From positions 930,001 through 994,000 of the forward strand of contig NC_085885.1 of assembly GCF_035222275.1 (NCBI RefSeq): DNA of 64,000 bases, read 5' to 3'. The translations under genes and the position numbers were made by a program. The notes under the pieces were generated by a model. It saw nothing but the letters and a program-made list of their open reading frames with translations. It was not told the DNA's origin and searched no databases. Source of the DNA: Podospora bellae-mahoneyi. Lineage: Eukaryota > Ascomycota > Sordariomycetes > Sordariales > Podosporaceae. Positions 25,901 to 37,086 of the stretch are shown here, piece by piece; position 1 is the stretch's first letter; each line of letters opens with the position of its first letter.

Positions 25901-26660
25901 CGAGTGATCCCCCAGCCCCGAACCGCATTCGCGGTAGGTATTGCGCAAACAACCCGCATCCCGAGCCCAAACCTGCGCCGCAGCCCTTCCCTTTCCTTGG
26001 GATGATGTTTTCTTTGCTTTTCGCTCCCCGAAACCCACCGGCTCCAACTAACCCAACTGTCATGTTAGTGCCGATCTCAACTCGGCGTTTAAGCAAGGGC
26101 ACTTTAACCCCATCACTCATCACCAACAACAACAAGAGGCAAATCAGTTTGGTGCACTTCAATTCTCACTGCCGTCCAATTCTCGGCTTCTCGTCTTTCT
26201 ATCTCCCTCCATGCTATAGCTCTTGAAAGAAAGACAAATCTTTCCACCCAAGCATATATACACTCATACAAATGACAAAAGGAAACAATTGCAAGATGAC
26301 CAAAAAGACGTAACAGATGTCAACAGATAATCCCCTTGTTTGCTTTCCCCCCCCAAAAAAAAAACAAAACACCACCTTGAAGTAGTACAAAGCATTCTTC
26401 CTCCCAGTAATGTTCTAAACATTTCCCCTCCCAAAATCCCAACCCCATGTTCTTATGAGATACATTATTCGTACAAGTCGCGCTCTCAAAAAAATCAACT
26501 CGCGAGACAAAGGAAAGGAATAAAAAAAAACACAAAATGCCACCAACCACCACCCAGCTTCCCAAATCCCGAGGCGCCTTTGGTATCTAATATAATTCCA
26601 TCACAAATACAATCCTGAAGCATAAGATATAAAATATAAGAAAGTGTCGAGCGAGTTCAA
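16922..26660. other. Gene-free domain downstream of the zinc-finger gene
   Basis: About 9.7 kb with no gene I can support. Open frames are short or low-complexity and lie on both strands. The longest, complement(24065..24991), translates polyphenylalanine and polycysteine from A/T and CAG runs and resembles no family. I note a 14-base direct duplication around 17842-17869 (CCATATCAAACTGC twice), a four-run G-quadruplex motif at 23720-23739, many homopolymers (A11 near 24800, A8-9 near 25100 and 26356) and TACCTAGG/GGTAGGTA motifs (17685, 20745, 25765). It could include the terminator of PRP3, a long 3' UTR of the zinc-finger gene, or non-coding transcripts. Confidence 0.5.
23720..23739 (+). 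other. Predicted G-quadruplex motif
   Basis: Four GGG runs with loops of 1-4 bases (GGGTGGGTGGTTGGGTGGGT) follow a short TAGA repeat. It fits the intramolecular quadruplex consensus. It lies in gene-free DNA about 2.9 kb past the 3' end of the zinc-finger gene. Confidence 0.7.
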
Positions 26661-27995
26661 TCACCTCCCCCAAGGATGAACCTGAGAGTGGTGATGCTCA
26701 TCCCTCCTCATCGCCGGCTGCATCGACCCCAAAACAGAAGTGCTGCACAGCGGAGGGATAGCCATGGGCGGCAACCCCCCCGGTGGCGGGATCATGTGCC
26801 CCATGGCGGGTCCCATCCCCCGGTTGTGATGCATGCTGCTCGGATCAAAGCTCTCCGCCCGGAGGTCCAGAGTCCCAATGTCAAAACGCTTGGAGCAGCC
26901 GTCTTCCATATGTCTGTTCGAGACTACAGTTAGCTATTGTTTTTTGAAGGGAGGTAAAAGTCAAAGGGGAACCAACCTCCTAAGGGTATCCTTCCTGGCA
27001 AACATCCTCGAGCAGTAATCGCACTTGTGGTTCCGCTCCTTCATGTGCACGCTCTGGTGGTGGCGCTGAAGATCCGTCTTGCGCACAAACTTCTTGTTGC
27101 AGTCCGTCACCTGGCAAGGGAAGGGATACTCCCTCTTCTCGTCGTGCGTCTCCATGTGCGCTTTGAAGTTGTAGCTGCGGCTGAACATCTTGCCGCACCC
27201 CTTGACCTCGCAGACAAAGTTGGCCTCCTCCTTGGTCGTCAGCCGGCGGGGCGCCCTTCGTGGCCGCTGGACCCGGAACTGTCGCTTGGCGTCGTACATG
27301 AAGCTCGAGGCCTGTGGCCCGCTGGCCGCCCCCGGGTAGAACTGGTCTGGCTCTACAGGGTGGTAATCGGGCTTGTGCCAGGTGGCCGAGGATCCGCTGT
27401 CGGAAAGATAGCCGGCTGAGCTGCCCGTGTAGGGACCGTTGTCCGAAGGGAACGAGGTGTGAACGGATCGGGGTGATGGGTACTGGGACGCCTCCATGTG
27501 GCCGTACTCGGAAGGGGTGCCCTCCATCTTGATCCGGGGTGTCATGGAGCCGGGCACGGAAGTGGCGGGAGTGTAAGGCATGGACCTGGGCTGGATGGCA
27601 GGTGATCGGGGGGCAGAGCCAGTCGGTGGAGGAGTCGACGAGTGGATCGAGTGGGCGTGGCTAGGGTGGGAGTGGTAGACGTCGTGGCCGTATGAGTAGC
27701 TGTTGAAGCTCTCATACTCTGAGGAGAGGATGCTAGGCATGCTGGAGGCAGAAGACATGGGATGGTGGATGACGGTGTTGTCCCAAGATTGGCTCATCGA
27801 GTCGAGTGGTGGCAGTGAGTTGTCAGTGTCCATGGGAGGGGTCACGGCGCAGGACGGCTCCCCATATAACGACGAGATCTTGTACTGTTGCTCAAGTCCA
27901 GGTGATGGGTAGTCGAGCGAGGACCTCTCTGAAGGGCAGTAGGTGTGCGCTGGGGTGGATGGCGACCTGGTGAGAGCAGGCGGTGTGAGATCCAT
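26661..27995 (-). CDS. C2H2 zinc-finger transcription factor
   Basis: Predicted nuclear DNA-binding regulator of 423 residues from two exons, complement(26977..27995) and complement(26661..26913). The 63-nt intron (donor GTTGGT, acceptor AACAG) splits Arg340. Three fingers are contiguous: C262/C267/H280/H284, C294/C299/H312/H317 and C325/C328/H341/C346, the last of C2HC form and interrupted by the intron. A basic stretch (RVQRPRRAPRRLTTK, about 240-255) precedes them and could be a nuclear signal. The first 240 residues are rich in Ser, Pro, Tyr and His with many SP/TP sites, like an activation region. The C-terminus is Met/Pro/Gly/His-rich. I recognise the class but not the orthologue. It is the only gene in about 23 kb, as often seen for developmental regulators with large control regions. 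An (ACC)11 repeat lies 46-78 bases before the ATG. Confidence 0.9.
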
Positions 27996-28040
27996 GGTTG
28001 GTGGTTAAGGCTGGGTGCCTTGGGTCTATTTATTGAGGTA

Positions 28041-28073
28041 GGTGGTGGTGGTGGTGGTGGTGGTGGTGGTGGT
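28041..28073. repeat. (GGT)11 microsatellite
   Basis: Perfect GGT repeat on the plus strand, (ACC)11 in the sense of the zinc-finger gene. It starts 46 bases upstream of that gene's ATG and so probably lies in its 5' UTR. Confidence 0.95.
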
Positions 28074-31000
28074 TGGTGCGTGTGTGCACAGCACCTGTGA
28101 GTAAGATAGGGGGGGTAAGAAGGATGACGATGTTTGTTGGAAGCGGCCAGGGGATGCTCGCCCAGTCAGACGTTCTCAAGTCCGATTGGTGTTCAAACAC
28201 GTCGAGGTACTGAATCGAGTAGGAGGGGGAGGCAGGCCAGATATAGGGAAAGACCGAGAAGGGCACAGGTCTTGATTCGCGAGACCACTTTCAGGTGCGT
28301 GCGAACAGGCAAAGCATGAACAAGAAGGCTCTTCACTTGTTGAGATGCTATTCCATAAATCTGAGGCAGGCTGTGGGAGCAAAAGCTGGTTGTGTCTGGA
28401 CGAGGCAGACAACCAGGGTATCTTATAACATTTGCAAATGTGGAAGAACAAGGTTGCCTGCCTGGCTAATAAAAGAGCGTGCCCATGTTCGTCCAGACGC
28501 GCTTCTCGTTGAAGATGTGCGGGTTCTCTTCATGGTGCTGAACCTGACCAGGGGTCAAGGGGGGGTGTGCCTCGAGAGACGCACGACAGAGACTGGGGGG
28601 CGTCCCTGGGGGAGAGAGAGAAGGATTTTGGGGGTGGGTTCAGGTCCAACGAGCACCCCCTGCTCGCAAAAGAGACAAAAGTGACATGGGGAACAAGGCT
28701 GGCAGGCACCAGCCGGAAAGGGCAAGATCTGACTGAACAGGCCATTGTACTAGATGTTGGGTGTGGCAGGGCAACTCTGTCCAGGGGCTGTCGGCTGTGA
28801 GGTGTGGGAGGGGCAGGTCCCAACTCGGGAAGAAGAGTGGTGGTGATATGGAAAAATAGCAACGCTACACCGGTTTGGGAACGTCTGTGTATCAAGGGTC
28901 ACAGGGAGTCTAAAAGTAGCGTAGCGGCCAGGATAAGGTGATGAGCAGACACTCGACCTGCAGACAACAGGCACCTCGTTTGAGCTGTTGGAACCCCGTT
29001 TCCAGCTCTGGGGTGGGGAACGTTTTGGCTCTCCTGCGGGGGCCATCGACAGGGCTGTTGGCAGTCACACCGGAGCAGGCGGGCAAGAGTTGCTTTTTGG
29101 CAAGCTGTTGGTGCGAGCGTTCCCTGCCAGACCACTCGGCGACCGGGACGGGGAAGCGGGAGACCGCGCCAACGCCCTCGGGAGCGAGGGGGGAACAGCC
29201 ATGCCATCTTCACAGTGCTACTTTGCTGCTGCGTAAAGGCCGAGGTCGAGACGGTCCCAAATCATGCCGGGCGGGCTGTCTGTATGGTTTTCCCCAGACC
29301 TGCTTGTGTAGACATGCACTGACATGCTCGCAGAGTTGGCGGACAGAGCGGCAGGGTCACGGCAACAAAGACATCGCCGTGGAGATCGAGGGCGCGGAAT
29401 CCGGGGAGCAACTCTGTCTTTGCTGAAGGACGGGAGAGTCGGCGACCCAAGAGAAGGGGTCGAGGGGACGGGAGAGGGCCAGGTGGGCGCGGTTGGTTGC
29501 ACCCAGACCACGCACCCCGTGCAGTGCAGACACAGGGTCGGTACGGTGCTGCAGGTGTAATTTCTTCAGTGGTTCCAAGTACCGTGGCTGTAGTAGATGT
29601 CTCAAGCGCTTGCGCCTGTTTTTTGCGCGCTGGGGAGCCTCTGAGTGGCCGGCAGACAAACGGGGCGCGATTGCTCTGCGAATTGCAACCAAATTTCATG
29701 AAGGGACCTTTTGGGACCTGGAACCAACATGACTTTACGGCCCCCCGGCACTTGGAGCTATTGCTGCTGTTGGACGGTAGTTGAGTTGGTGGTGGTGATA
29801 CCGTGATAGCGTTATCTTCTTCTTCTTTTTCGGCGCAAACTCGCCCCCATGGAGTAAAGCCAGGCCAGCGAAGGATTCGGGGATGGACAGTGGACGCCAA
29901 ACACCAAAAAGCCCGTCGGGGCTCTCATGGTCCAAAAGGACTTTTGATAATCTGTGATGATGCAAATGCAGTGAGCAACGAGTGAGAGCCGTGAGCAGAC
30001 CAATGGGATCAAAAAGACGGTGCAGATAGATTTGAAGAACAAAACAGTCAGCCAAGAGTGTGGTGAGAAAACGGATAATCGGCCATATGCCGGCCCCCAA
30101 ACTTGATCAGGTCTAGGTTAGGCGATGGCCCTTGTAATAATTAAGGCTAGGAAGTGGAGGACCTTGCGGGATTGCGTGGTTTGCGACCCACTGATATCCG
30201 CTCTTTCGCGCTCTGATTTCTGAATTCGTAGCTCGGTGACTGAATAATAAAATAAAATGATGCTGTGAGGAAGCTTGTCATGGAGTGTCACTGTCGATGG
30301 GTAGAAGCAGCAGCGGGACGAACGGTCGGACGGCTGCCGAGTGGAAATCGACATCTGTAAGGCGCAGTGAGAGATCGGGGCCCGGGGAAACGAGTGGATC
30401 GGCTGCGTACCCGTCCGAACGCGAGGCTGTGATTGGGCCGTGCGTACGAGCCACAATGTGAGTGCTGTGATGTGTATCGTCTCTATCCCTACTGAAATTG
30501 CCTGATGCCAGTAGGTCCGTAGCAGCCCCGTACACAGCCCAGCGGGATGTGCCCTAATAACTAACAGCCAGTAATAAACAGCGCTCTCTACTATATCCGC
30601 GATGTCGTGATATCCGACATTGGATCTCCCAGCGCCGTTCGTTCGCCAGCGGAAACAATGGGTGCTCCCGCTGCCGAAATGCCACCCCGCGGCGGTGAGT
30701 CTGGAGACATGTCTATTCGACGCAGGATATTCTCAAGGTAGTACGGCAGCCAGGCTTATGGTAACAGCACATGCGCATGGCGTCTCTCCATCGCCTGTCT
30801 TATCTCGTCCGACTTTGTCAGAATTCCCATGAATTACCGGGCAGACAGTCGATCCGAGAGATGCGATGCAGCGCTGCCCCACCCTCCATCACAGCCCAGT
30901 AAAGTCTCCAGGCGAGCCAGGCAACAACAATTCTCTCTGTCAGGACTGCAGCAGAGGGTAGCACCGGCCTGCGTCATCTTACGAGCCTTCCAATGCGAGC

Positions 31001-34000
31001 CTTGAATTCCAGCGACGCGGTATCGGTGAGCCTTTCTGTTCTCTCAATGGGTGCTGCACGACGACATGGCTCCGTTTTGCTGCTGTCTCGCCTGTCGTCG
31101 CCGTTTCTGGATGGTCACACGCGTCAGCTTCTTGCTCTTGAGTCCAGTCCAAGAGTCAACGACCGGACTGATGGGTACGGAGTAAAGGTGACCTTTGCCC
31201 TGCCGAGAGCCCATGCATGTGCCAGGTGGGTACCCAAAAAGATGGGAAAAAAACCCACCGACTTGGAAATTACAGCGTTGTGGTTTTACGCATATCACCC
31301 TTTTCCGCGCATCAATTCACCCTGCCCCGCACACCTACCTGACGCCAGCTGTTGTCTCCCATGGCGGAATGCCGGATAATGCCATCACGAACAACCCGCT
31401 TCCAGGCAAACCGTGGGTTTCGTTAATGAGGTTTGCCGGCTCAGCCACGGACGTGGCCCATCTCTGTGTATATTAAACGTGGGGGAGGGGAAGAAGGGAA
31501 ACGAGAAAGCAGGATTGCTAGGCCTGGTGGTGGATCTGAAACACGGCATTCTTCTGTACAGTTTGTAAGCGTCGTTGCGGCGCTGCAGGCTTGACTCCCG
31601 TCGAGAAAGCCAGGGGCATCGCAAATCAAGGTGATGCCATGGGCGCGCCGAGACCGCCAAGATCCCCGGGGAGCAGAGACCAGCACTGGGGGAACCGGTG
31701 GTGTGGAGGACGGCCGCTGCTGAGTGGTTGCCCAGAGAGGACCACGAGCTGCAGTACCTTTGCGGTGGAAGGATTCCAGAGCCTTTTGGCTGTGCGTGGT
31801 TGGATATCCAAAATTGGGTGGCCTTTTATGCAAGAACACTCGGTCTTTGAAACAATTCGAATCCTCCAAGCCCTCTTCCGATGACTTGCTTAACCGGACG
31901 AGCCAGGAGAGAAAGCTTTGAGAGAGGCAGACAGACAGACATGCGAGTGCATAGCACATGATGCAAGGGGCTTTCTGAAATCAACAACTGCATCGCGGAG
32001 CCAAACAGCTCTACGAGCATGTATTGTACGAGGGCAGTGGAGGGGTCTCGTTGCCATGTGTGATTCCATCGTATAGGCCGGTGAGAGACAGTCGGACCGT
32101 CAGCATGACGGGCGTTCCCGCTGTCTCCAATTGGGAAGGGCCCCGAGAACGCCGACGCGGCACAACCGGAAGTGTCTTGGCAGGGCCATCAAGGTCGGTG
32201 CTTCCCCCAGCTCCCGTGGAACCTTGCAGCGAGCTAGTGATCGGTGGCTTGTGGTGGTTTACGGAGGGCATCATCAAGATGGAGATTTTGTTTTTGCAAT
32301 GATGATGGTGGACGGCGTTGCAGCTGAGTAAAGAGCCGCCACCATCTCACACCTCGGCATGCTTCCAGGTGTCAAAGACAAGAATCACGACATCTGACCT
32401 TGTCTAGTTTGCGGAGGATGAATAAGACATTGACGACGACAGGCAACCCCTGTGAAGATCTTCGAGATAGGGAAAGCAAAGGCCCACCGATCTCCACGCC
32501 CCGCTTCCCCGGTTTACGGCGCCTGGACCAACCTACCCAAGCAGCATGACCAACCGCATTCTAAGCATTCAATAGTGGAATATGGCCTGATGCTCATTAA
32601 GGTATTTGCGCTTACGCCTGGTGAACATTGACTAAAAGAGCCAGATACAAGTTTGGGGGCCAGGATGATGGTGAAATTGCGCTACTAGCACTAGGATTAC
32701 AGGCAGTTGAATGCCCCTACATACCGTTGGCACACTTACACCATTAGCTCTTCCCGTTCTCTGCCATCAGGTTCAGGTTCGATATCGCTGCTCTCTTCTC
32801 GTCCCTCGTGGCAATATCCATTGGGCCACGCGGTGCCTCAGCACTCTAAATCCTACAACACGTTCGACGGCACTCTCCTCCCTGTGGCAACCGGCAGGCA
32901 GGATTTCCGGATTTGCCCAGGTGCGGCCGGTTGGTTCAATGCGACTCGGGGGAGAAACGTGCCGTCGCAATTGAAGGATTCTCCGGTTGGTCTAGAAGCG
33001 CGGACGCAACGCTGCACAGACCAAGACGATAAGAGGGGAGACCAAACAGGATGCGGTTACGAACTACGATGGTTGGGAGGGTTTTCGTGATTCAACTGAC
33101 AAGCAGCAGGACGATATCGCCGTCACAAATGACCATCTTCACTAGTGCCAGTTGTGGCTTTTGATCGAGTCTGGCAGGCTGCTGACTGGCTTGTTGGTTC
33201 TCTGTTGGATGTCTCCTTTTGATACCGGCGAACGACGGGAAATCCAGACAGCCGGGATAACCTGAGTAAGGGACCAAGACATGTCTGACCACCATTTGGG
33301 AAAATGGTAGCCGTGACACAAGACCTCGATTGGGCAGAACCGGGCTGGGCCAAGGCTGGCCTTCGTTGGTGAGATCAGCACTTGTCGTGATGCTTTAGCT
33401 AAGCAAAACACTCAGGGTTGCGAAGAAACGTCCGAAACGGAGATTTCGAAGATATTCTGGATGACAGCTGAGGCGAACAGTCCCGTCTTGTCACCCTCAC
33501 TAAGGCCCATTCGAGAAAAGACACCGTTTCGGTGGAGTCGTGTGACCGAGTAAAGGTGAGCATTCGGAGAACAGTCAGGAGATGAATTATTACACCAGGT
33601 CCGATATCTCGAAACAGTGTTTTCGGAGTTACCGTCAGCAACAAGAGAATGATGATCTGGCGATACTCGACCCCACGGTGAGACGACAGACGCTAACAAC
33701 CTGACATCTGAGGTGAGGTGAGGTGCAGTGCAGCGATACACCATCGTCGGTTTACCCACAGCCTTCTCCACCAGCATCAGCATCAGAATCAGCACCGGCG
33801 CCATCACCAATCCTGTGTCTCCGGTTCCTGGTTTCATCTTCGTCCCAAATCCAGCTGGTGGAATGATCCGAGCTTCCAGGGCCCAGGCAGAGAAACACAG
33901 AAACAACAAGCACAGCCATCCCGCAAGGCAAAGACCGGCTATCGGCGTCCCTCGCCGCAGTCTTGTGCAAGGTACGGGGACCTGGTGAAGATGAAAAGAA

Positions 34001-35516
34001 GCGAGCAATCAAGCGCGATGAAGCGAGCAAGCGCAGCATCTAATCTTGATCTGGAAGGAATGACAAGCGCAAGGTGTGCACACACCACCACTAGCCATCG
34101 CCACCAACCGTTCGTGATGATGCGACTAAACCGAGAGCCCATTGCGCAACGGCTAAAGAATCACGGCATTTCCCATAAATTCAGCGCGCTAAACGTGGTG
34201 GTCAACAAAAAGTCCAAGCAGCAGCATATTCCTATTCCGAATGACTGCTTCAGGTTTGCTTGCATATGCAGGCTTGATTTAGGGCTGAGAAGTTTCTTGC
34301 TTCTGAGGTCATATGGGGTACCATTCACTTTTCCTAAAACGAGCAATGCTCTCAACTTCTCTAGGAGTGCTTGTGTTCTCCAAAAATCTGCAAGAGGGGG
34401 CGTGTGTGTGGTGGTCTTTGTTGGAGTAAGACACACACCAAGACGAACGGTGGGGGTTGTTCACCCAGCCAGCCCAGCAAGGGTGCATCACAGTCAATCA
34501 ACTTGAAGCACGGACATTTGAGAAGCACGAGCCACGAAGCCAAGACCAGAAATAGGCGCCCTCGAATCAGATGCCGAGATATTTTTGGGATACAAGCTCC
34601 AAACTGCAACCCTGAACCAACAGCACATCACCAATTTGTTGCGAACGTCCGAAACGGGATTTGATGCGCGGGGGGGCGGGGCAGCAAAAGTGCTGATTTT
34701 GTGAGGAGTAAAATCCTCACAGATGGAGTTGATCTGCCTCAAATTGATTTGTTGCTGAATATAGTTGACAAATCCTCAAAAATCGCGTCTTGAAACACAC
34801 ACTGACTGCAGCTTTGAATGTACATACATGATGCAAGTTCATTCTTGGCTTTGACCTTGACCTCGGACTGCTTGACCCAAGGCAATGGTCGCACGAGTAG
34901 GATTCAATCTCTCATTTCATATTGCTCTCTCATCGGATGGACAGAGATGGCAACTCTTGCATTCCTACCAGACAATTATTGGACGCCGACAATGAGCCAG
35001 GGACGGAGGCGGGTGGGTGGTTCATTCATTGAGATCATCACGATTTTACAGATTGAGAATCAAGCAGAGCGCGTGTGTTTGGTGTATGTTGGATTTGTGT
35101 GTGAACCCCAAACCACAGATCGTACGCACACACACATTCTCATCAAATCTCAGATTGACCCCATGATTGCGTTATTCCTTCCTTCCGCACCACCACCACC
35201 ACCTCCACCACCATCATCATTGTTGCCAGTTTGAACCCGATGACTTGCATCTCACCATCAGTCAATACTCATTTTCCTCCAGCCACAACACCCTACCCCT
35301 TCCCCCCTCCCCCCTAAAAAAAACCCGACAGCTACCTCAACCCCCGTCGCAAACACCACCAGCAACGGTGACATTCAAATCGTATATCTAAAGCCCATCC
35401 ATACGTCGTCGTCCAACAAACTCCCATCCCAAACCTCCTAATCCCACCCCCTCTTATGGCATGTAAGGTATCCACTCAAAACCGAGCACTCGCAAGCCAC
35501 GCTCTAAAAGTCCCCC

Positions 35517-35531
35517 AGCAGCAGCAGCAGC
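35517..35531. repeat. Short CAG repeat
   Basis: Five CAG units in gene-free DNA, not within a supported reading frame. Confidence 0.9.
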
Positions 35532-36210
35532 CTTGCGCACCAAAAAAAAGTCCAATTTTCTGATTGGCGAGCTCGTTAAACTTTCTCACTCGCTTTTATT
35601 TTATCCCTGCTGTCTGGTTTTGAACGATGCTACGCTGTTGTTTTTCACCGGTGCCGCGGCTTGTTAGGTGTGGAGATTTCTTGGCCCCCACCCCCAACTG
35701 GGGTGGGTTGTTGGAGATACAACATACCCTACGGGTGAAGGAGAGACAAGAGATCGTATATCGTAAAGCATAAGTGTGTAGTGTAGGCGGTTTTTTGGGA
35801 GGTAAGGTAGGCAGTGTAACCTCACACGGGGGGGGAGGAGCTCATGTTGTGGCATTCACCAACCTCGTTGCAAGTATGGCACTTTCAGGATGGAAGGTTC
35901 ACTGACGGTGATGTACCCAAGGTAGATAGGTCCTGCCCGTCTGCAGTTTTGATAATTGTGGGCTGCAGTATGCCAGTGCTGTGTGCCCCGGCCATATGGT
36001 CGCCACTCAGCCCTAAAACATTCTGTACATAACACACCTTGCTGGGCTGTTGTCATACCGCTACTGCTTGGTGGTGGTGGATGGGTCCAGAAAACTGGCT
36101 GCCTTGGACTAGACTCGGCTGTCGATACTGTCTATGATCTGACTTGCATCATTCATCCCCAGTTTCCACCACGCCGTGAGCAAGGAAACTAGTGCCGTTG
36201 CACGCTATAC

Positions 36211-36233
36211 GCAGCAGCAGCAGCAGCAGCAGC
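36211..36233. repeat. (GCA)n microsatellite
   Basis: Seven or more GCA units in gene-free DNA. They would read as polyglutamine in one short frame (YTQQQQQQQRDG) that otherwise has no protein character. Confidence 0.9.
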
Positions 36234-37068
36234 GGGACGGAAAGGATTGCAAGAGAAAAGGATCCATTATTGCGTACCTGACTGCTGCGGCCAAGGTCAC
36301 GGTTAACTCTACTGTAGGTCCACTTCCGCCAGCTTTCTTTGGCCCCCAACTATTGATAGTGCTTGATGCTGCATACCTACATCAAGAGAAAGCCGACGCT
36401 ATCATCAAAGAAGGCATTGCACCGAATGGCTTTGCAAGTGACAATGTGACAGAGCTATGCTTCTTGCATTCAACGTGGTGTTTTTTTTAGTGGGGGAAGG
36501 GGAGTTTGCTATTTCGGACCTCCTTCCATGTACCTATCTCTTACTGAACTCTTTGGCCCCCATTCTGGTCTGAAGAATTGATAACGAAAAGCCAAAAACT
36601 GCCTTGTCGATATCAAGAATTCCAAATCACTTACGCTGCAGGCTTGATTAGAGTGCAGAAAACAAGTGTCGATCCATGTGGTCCTCCTATGCCTGAGGAT
36701 GAATGTTCGGTGTAGTTTAGGCTCGGTGTCGAACCGTGATGTTGTACCCATCTCGGCCGAAATCACCACCACTAACCAACCCCCAACCACCCCAAAAGTG
36801 CAACTTGAGGCTCTTGAACACACATGCTATAGGAGCAGCAAAGGAAAATGTTTCATGTTTCAGGTTCTTCCCGCCATTGCATCACACACGAGCAGGTAGG
36901 CTCTTTGCACAGCCCAGCGGGAAAACCCACAGCCACATGATTCTTATTCAGGTGCCTGGAGCTAGGGTGAGTAGTGACAGCATCGAAGATCTGAGCAAGC
37001 AGGAAAGTCTCACACCCCCCCTCCCCTCCCCCCACCTTCACAGCCCAACCGGCATAGGGTAGGTAAAC

Positions 37069-37086
37069 GAGAGAGAGAGAGAGAGA
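37069..37086. repeat. GA dinucleotide run
   Basis: Nine GA units just after a C-rich stretch (37015-37035), in gene-free DNA. Confidence 0.9.

Noticed and set aside
29262-29900. 212-codon minus-strand frame
   Set aside because: Pro/Arg/Cys-rich random-looking sequence with frames open on both strands because of GC content.
33412-34506. Overlapping frames of 198 codons (minus, signal-peptide-like segment) and 262 codons (plus)
   Set aside because: They overlap on opposite strands, have simple-sequence His/Gln composition, and show no recognisable family. One hydrophobic segment is not enough.
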